47,091 nt of DNA from Chara braunii (taxonomy: Eukaryota; Streptophyta; Charophyceae; Charales; Characeae). The stretch spans positions 2,546,278 to 2,593,368 of the forward strand of contig BFEA01000067.1 of assembly GCA_003427395.1 (NCBI GenBank). Direction: 5' to 3'. A model generated the notes under the pieces. That model did no database searches and was not told where the DNA came from. It was given only the letters and a program-made list of their open reading frames with translations. The position numbers were made by a program, and so were the translations under genes. Shown piece by piece: positions 42,651-47,091 of the stretch. Numbering within the stretch: position 1 is the first letter of the stretch; each line of letters opens with the position of its first letter.

Positions 42651-43364
42651 TTGGCACCATTGTTGAACATATGTAAAGTGCCGATACAAACAGTTAACGG
42701 GAACCCTTCTCCATACTCAAATGTTGATTTCAATATTCTAGAAGTTGAAAAACAGAAGGAATTTTCGCACATTTTTTCTATTGATGGTGCGATAGAAGAT
42801 CATGTTGAAGACAAAGTGTTAGTGAGCCACCGAGGTGAGCATGTACTTATCTCTAAGGGAATATCTAATACTTTATGCGGATTAAGGGGTACATGCACTC
42901 ATCTCATAGGAACTAATTTTTTGCCTAAGTTTGCAACCGTGCGCTCGGTCATGAGAAGAAATGAAGTAGAATATTGTGTATCTCTTATTTGCAATTATGT
43001 GAAAAATTGAACTTAAACTCATAATGTTTTGTCTTGTCAATCATTGTTGTTTTATATTGCTGAATATGCAGGGCGACGAAAAGAACTGTGGAAAACGACG
43101 CACGTACGTTCGCAAAGGCAGAGTGAGAAGAATATTATTCGTCGTGGCTTGCAAGCCTTATCGACTTTGTCGTTATTGCCCAAAAAAGAGAGAAGAAGAC
43201 TTACACCCATGGCATTTTCATCTATGAAGCCAGCTGCCTTAAGGATGTTTAAAGCTGTTGGAATAAGCCTTAGGGAAGGGAAGAAATTGCATCTTGAAGG
43301 TTGCAGTTTATCTATTGTGGATGGCAGCTCTGATAGCGAAACAGATAGACAACCAAAAACATGA
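42651..43364 (+). CDS. Upstream exons of the Ulp1 gene, unrecognised
   Basis: An open stretch 42651-43010 (119 codons; VDFNILEVEKQKEFSHIFSI) is followed by an intron-like sequence ending TATGCAG|G (acceptor ~43070). A second open stretch ends in TGA at 43362-43364 (GLQALSTLSLLPKKERRRL ... KAVGISLREGKKLHLEG ... DSSDSETDRQ-like acidic end). A second intron would lie at about 43350-43480, ending in TTCCAG. Exact donors are not certain. This is probably the N-terminal region of the Ulp1 protein: a basic centre, then an acidic Ser-rich linker. It has no recognised domain. Confidence 0.45.
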
Positions 43365-43480
43365 ACTCGGGTCTACGTCGTACATCACATAACTAAAAGT
43401 TCGTTTTTGTATGAAGTCCTAGTCATTACATTGTTGTTTATATGTGTGTTTGTATGCGGTGCATGACCCTTCGTTCCAGA

Positions 43481-44262
43481 TTCCTTTAGCAACAAAACGT
43501 CTCACCGTAGAAGAAAAGGAGTATCTTGACATGATTAAAGGCAGCAGCGAAGACAACGAAGCATACGACATTGTCGATTACAAGGGGAGCTGGAAGGTGG
43601 GAAAGGAAGACATCATGGTCGTCGTCGAGGATGGGAAATGGCTAAGTGACGAAGTCGTCAATTTGTACCTACTAGCCGTCCAGATCACCAATGATCACAT
43701 CAAGGTTGATTCGGCATGTACAGAAGTGACAAGAAATAGGGTTCCTTTTGTGTACATTTTCAATTATTTTTTCTTCACTCGATTGTCAGGTCCTTCGAGG
43801 TTTGAAACCGCATATTCTGAAGGGATGAAATGGGTGAAGGACACAAATCTTTTTTATTATGACTTAGTGATTATCCCTCTTCATTTTAGAAATCACTGGG
43901 CATTAGCTTATGTCAGCATAGACGATCCTAACTGTAAATTCCACCTCATAGACTCTCTCCCTTGTGCTGACTATGTTTCAGTCCTTGAACGTTTGAATTT
44001 TTTTTTCGAAGCGGAGTTTCATCGGCACAATCTTCGCGAAAGATATTATGTGGACGGGCCTACATCCTCCTTTGATACATCAGTGGATGGGATTCCTGCT
44101 CAAGAGGATCCTTGTAGTTGTGGTGTTCTTATGTTAGGTTTTGCATCTTTGCTTGCAAGAGGTCACTTCCCTCCATTTGCTTTCTCACAAGCCAACATTT
44201 CTTATATGAGGCTTAGAATAGCATTTGACATTTTGTCCATGATTAGATACGAAAGTCAATGA
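43481..44262 (+). CDS. Ulp1/C48-type cysteine protease
   Basis: An open frame (from a likely acceptor TTCCAG|A at ~43480; the frame is open from 43444) ends in TGA 44260-44262. Numbered from 43444, the catalytic set is complete: His151 in FRNHWALAYV, Asp170 in HLIDSLP, Gln220 and Cys226 in QEDPCSCGV, with the Gln-Cys spacing of six seen in yeast Ulp1. Upstream, WLSDEVVNLYLL matches the W(L/I)xDxxIxxY substrate-binding segment. It would cleave SUMO or a ubiquitin-like modifier, or a polyprotein. Ulp1 domains are repeatedly captured by CACTA and Mutator-like transposons, and the CACTA-like edge at 42545 lies 0.9 kb upstream. No internal stop, so this is the best-preserved gene here; it could also be a host gene. 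Confidence 0.85.
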
Positions 44263-44640
44263 GGTGCGACTAAAGCTACAGTCCGTAGTTAATATTTTGT
44301 TGATGAGATTGACATGTTTACTGAGTGTAAACATTCGAGGTAAAAACTTGACATTGTATTGTATTTTGAGCACAGGCAACACGAGAGCATGACTGTCACA
44401 TTAATTTTTCCTCATTGTTTTGTCGTTCCTTCAATTTTGCATTGCTATGAACATTGTTTCGTCCTTATTTTGCTTTGTCCTTATTTTGATTTGTTGTTAT
44501 TTTGCTTTGTCGTTATTTATATTTGTCGTTATTTCGTCTATAATTTCCTCATTTCGTTCTGCCATTTTACAGTTAAAAAAAAAAGTGAACATGAAAATAA
44601 TTTCATTTATAACGAAAACATCGTTAATTGTAGTAGATCA
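44263..44640. other. 3' flank of the Ulp1 gene
   Basis: AT-rich, with a TTTGTCCTTATTTTG-type imperfect tandem repeat (~44460-44530, period 17-18). No gene. Confidence 0.5.
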
Positions 44641-46400
44641 GAACAGGGACCTGCACACACACAGGTCAACAAAGATTCAACACCCTTCTCGATTTTCCAC
44701 TTATTGATATCTAAGGGTCAAGCCCTTAGATCTGGTCTGTGAGCTTTTGGGATCAATATCCCAAAGTCTAGCTTCTACCTACCCTAAGTCGTCTGTCGCT
44801 CTTCCTCCTTTTGTTCAAGGAGTCTCTTGCCTATGTCCTAAGTTGTCTTAGGGAACTCATATTTCCTTTTACTCTCAGTCCTCGCATTTTCTCTCTTGCG
44901 GATAAGCACACCCTCCTGGTGCTTTCGAGGTAGTTCGGCTGAGATCAACTCATGCCAGTGGCGGTTTCTCCCTTATGAGTTTATTAACGAACTGAGTCTA
45001 CGCGGAACCTCTTCTTTTCTAATTCTTTGTCCCCGCGACACTTGCCTTTCGCTCTGCTTCCTTTTAGAACATTTGGAGTCACTCCCGCTGGATTCTTCTC
45101 GTCTTGTCCTGACATATGTAAGTAGTGGGTTGACTCACCCGGGAATCTTCCACTACTTGATCAATTACAGACAGTCGATTAGTCAAAGAAGTAGTCGAGT
45201 AGCCCCATGGGAGCACTCAACCATTCTTCAAAATTCATGCAGTCCTCACGCAAGCGAATAGTTCAGACAATCTTGTGCAATCAAATCGAATAACTCACAG
45301 GGGAGTATCCCTTTATTAGTAAAAAACAATTAGTTGAGATGCCCTTACCGAAGCATCTCAGCACTTGACCCATCATTAAAAAAAAAACACTCTAGATCCA
45401 GGTGTCGTTACGGAATCCTAGTTAGTAATAGGTGGTCTTCATGGAAGCTTCATATTATTTCTTGATCAGAACTCAGTCTATCCTCAAAAGTGTAATAGGA
45501 TGATCCTACGGGAGTCACCCTACTACTTTCTCAGAGTTAGACGAGCTAGGATTATGTTAGCGACTCAAGCAAACGCCTGATTCTCCCTTTGCTAGAGAAT
45601 CTTATTAGACCTGTTAAGATAGAGGCAAGCAAGCAGTAGGATGACCCCACATAAGTCTCTCATTTCCTGCTTCAATGTTTAAATAGATAGGTCGTTAGTA
45701 ATTAATCATGTCATCCATCAATTATACTCAAACAAGTACTAGGGTTACTCACCCGGAAGTATCCCTCTACTGCCCAAAATACAATCACCTCAGTTTCTTC
45801 CCCCCGTTAGTCGATCCCCAGATCAAACAAGTATTAGGAAAACCCTCCCGGGAGTCATCCTACTACTAGTTCGATGCGTAGAAGATTAATCAAAACAACT
45901 CTTCGTTGAGCAAAAGGAAATCCTACAACTGTCGTCCTGACCATTTATCTATGTTGACTATGCATTGTAAATGAGCAAAAGGTATGCCGACTCCTACGGG
46001 AAGTCGGACAGACCGTCCCAGACTCAAGAGTTCGCGTACTCACACGGTGAGTATTTTTCCAAGTCTGGTCGGATCATTGGTAGGAGAGCCCCACGGGAGT
46101 CTCCTACTACCTTTGCTTTTGTCAGTCGTTAAAGACATGTACCCCACGAGAGTACCGGATTACCCCCTAGATCTAACCTGTAAGTCAACAAAGAAGGCGC
46201 ATGACACCTTCCTCTTACCAACGCCAAAATCAAACCGACATTCCATCAAATTGTCGCTTTAGTCAGATGAATGGCAGGGTAACTTCGCACGGCAAGTACC
46301 CCGTCATCCGTCTTGGTTAGCTCATGCAAGCAGTGTGACGACCCCTCGGGAGTCTCTATCACACTACCTTATGTTTCAGAACCAAGCAGACTAGGTTCCT
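44640..46400. repeat. Array of at least twelve hairpins with variable stems and a partly shared loop
   Basis: Perfect stems: 44709-44731 (ATCTAAGGG/CCCTTAGAT), 44746-44765 (TTTGGGAT/ATCCCAAA), 44805-44822, 44837-44852, 44904-44924 (AAGCAC/GTGCTT), 44947-44981 (AACTCAT/ATGAGTT), 45120-45158 (AAGTAGTGG/CCACTACTT), 45335-45360 (TGAGATGC/GCATCTCA), 45579-45601 (GATTCTC/GAGAATC), 45987-46007 (CCGACT/AGTCGG), 46037-46053, 46080-46107 (GTAGGAGA/TCTCCTAC) and 46332-46365. Many loops share CC(C/T)(C/T)ACGGGAG. Near-perfect ones lie at ~45497, 45727 and 46279. Stems differ from each other but stay complementary. No ORF crosses the region. Confidence 0.8.
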
Positions 46401-46548
46401 TTTTGGTTCTCCTAGGTTCCTTTTTTTCATCAGGCAGGATTCTTACTTCATGCATATGTTTTTTTACTCCTTCTGAAAGCTTTACTCCTGAAGAAAACCA
46501 GAAGATGTACAACATGCATTAATACATGCGATCTGATAGACTATGAAT

Positions 46549-46733
46549 CCCCCTCGGCGATGGCCATCCGCGGCCAAGTCGCAGGCGCGGCCCTGGCCGC
46601 GACCCCGCAGGCGTGTCCGCGCGGGCGCGCGGCCGCATAGCAGCCAGTGGGAAGGGGGGTTCGGGATTCGGGAAGTGCCATGGGCGGCGCATCCCCAGCC
46701 CCACCCCCTCATAAAAAAAAAAAAAAAAAAAAA
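46549..46733. other. GC-rich CpG-dense block ending in an A-run
   Basis: About 160 bp of very GC-rich sequence (CGGCGATGG... to CCACCCCCTC) stands in AT-rich surroundings and ends in ~20 As (46713-46733). It looks like a retroposed short sequence (SINE or cDNA tail). ORFs in it are composition artefacts. Confidence 0.5.
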
Positions 46734-46828
46734 CTAATTTTTGTATGGGGGGTTTTGGATGACTGAAGGTATTTAAAAAAATTAAAATAAATTAAAACAA
46801 AAAACAAAACACATTTTTTTTTTCTTCC

Positions 46829-46877
<49 letters not shown>

Positions 46878-47091
46878 CCCCAAAGGCGCACACACACACA
46901 CACGCACACAGCTAGGATTGTATATTCTCATGTTCTAGCGGAAGATGCATTCGATTTTGCTTCTTTTTTTTTTCGTTGATTGATTGATTGATTGATTGAT
47001 TGATTCATTGATTGGTGGGGGCGGGGTCGCCCCACTCCCCCTTGATTGATTCGCTGATTGATTGATTGATTGACTGATTGATTGATTGATT
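46829..47091. repeat. (TTGA)n microsatellites around a short unique core
   Basis: ATTGATTG tracts lie at 46829-46876 and from 46975 to the window end. Between them are a CA run and an inverted copy of the dispersed motif (CTAGCGGAAGATGCATTCG, ~46936). Confidence 0.9.

Noticed and set aside
46482-46737. GC-rich ORFs as a bacterial gene insert
   Set aside because: Only ~160 bp, open by composition on both strands, and followed by an A-run; no protein motif.

Overview
The window reads as eukaryotic nuclear DNA built almost entirely from mobile elements, their fragments, satellites and microsatellites. No operon, Shine-Dalgarno pattern or intact housekeeping gene is visible. The mix (a Ty3/gypsy element with a tRNA-Met-type primer site, a Penelope-like element with its GIY-YIG nuclease before the reverse transcriptase, a LINE, a Ulp1 gene and abundant GA/CT/TAA/TTGA microsatellites) suits a large plant-lineage genome, and in my judgement a charophyte alga such as Chara. 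That assignment is inference. Runs of N and a duplicated 42-bp block mark a draft assembly.

Layout. 1-477: microsatellite, a dispersed short repeat and a cluster of palindromes. 478-12494: a decayed Ty3/gypsy element bounded by 623-bp direct repeats. Gag, protease and RT/RNase H come first, then a second gene with a PHD finger fused to the integrase, then three further unrecognised ORFs linked by ATGA, TAATG and a long overlap. 12494-19800: a Penelope-like element (coiled coil, SAP-like, GIY-YIG, RT), interrupted twice by one inverted-repeat family (14559-15514 and the fold-back 16897-18784). 21040-23460: a 5'-truncated LINE on the minus strand. 23700-24590: seven copies of a ~123-bp tandem repeat that can fold. 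26283-30539: a broken gene resembling a ParB-like domain plus a beta-class DNA methyltransferase, with a Gly/Lys-rich repetitive tail. 31082-36990: a region with CACTA-like ends, an unrecognised minus-strand gene remnant and an 8-copy 176-bp satellite. 37116-37547: a minus-strand GIY-YIG fragment. 38100-42480: microsatellites, diverged duplications and tRNA-like promoter boxes. 42485-44262: a perfect inverted repeat followed by a gene ending in an intact Ulp1/C48 protease. 44640-46400: an array of at least a dozen hairpins, most with different but self-complementary stems. 46540-47091: a GC-rich block with an A-run, then TTGA repeats.

How it fits together. The elements are mostly inactivated by in-frame stops (many explicable as C-to-T or G-to-A changes) plus some frameshifts. 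The least damaged coding sequence is the Ulp1 exon at 43481-44262. The features most worth following are the two hairpin-repeat arrays, the PHD-integrase retrotransposon with its chained downstream ORFs, the ParB/methyltransferase-like gene that seems to share a W-x-P motif with the neighbouring minus-strand gene, and the satellite whose unit is bounded by CACTA...TAGTG.
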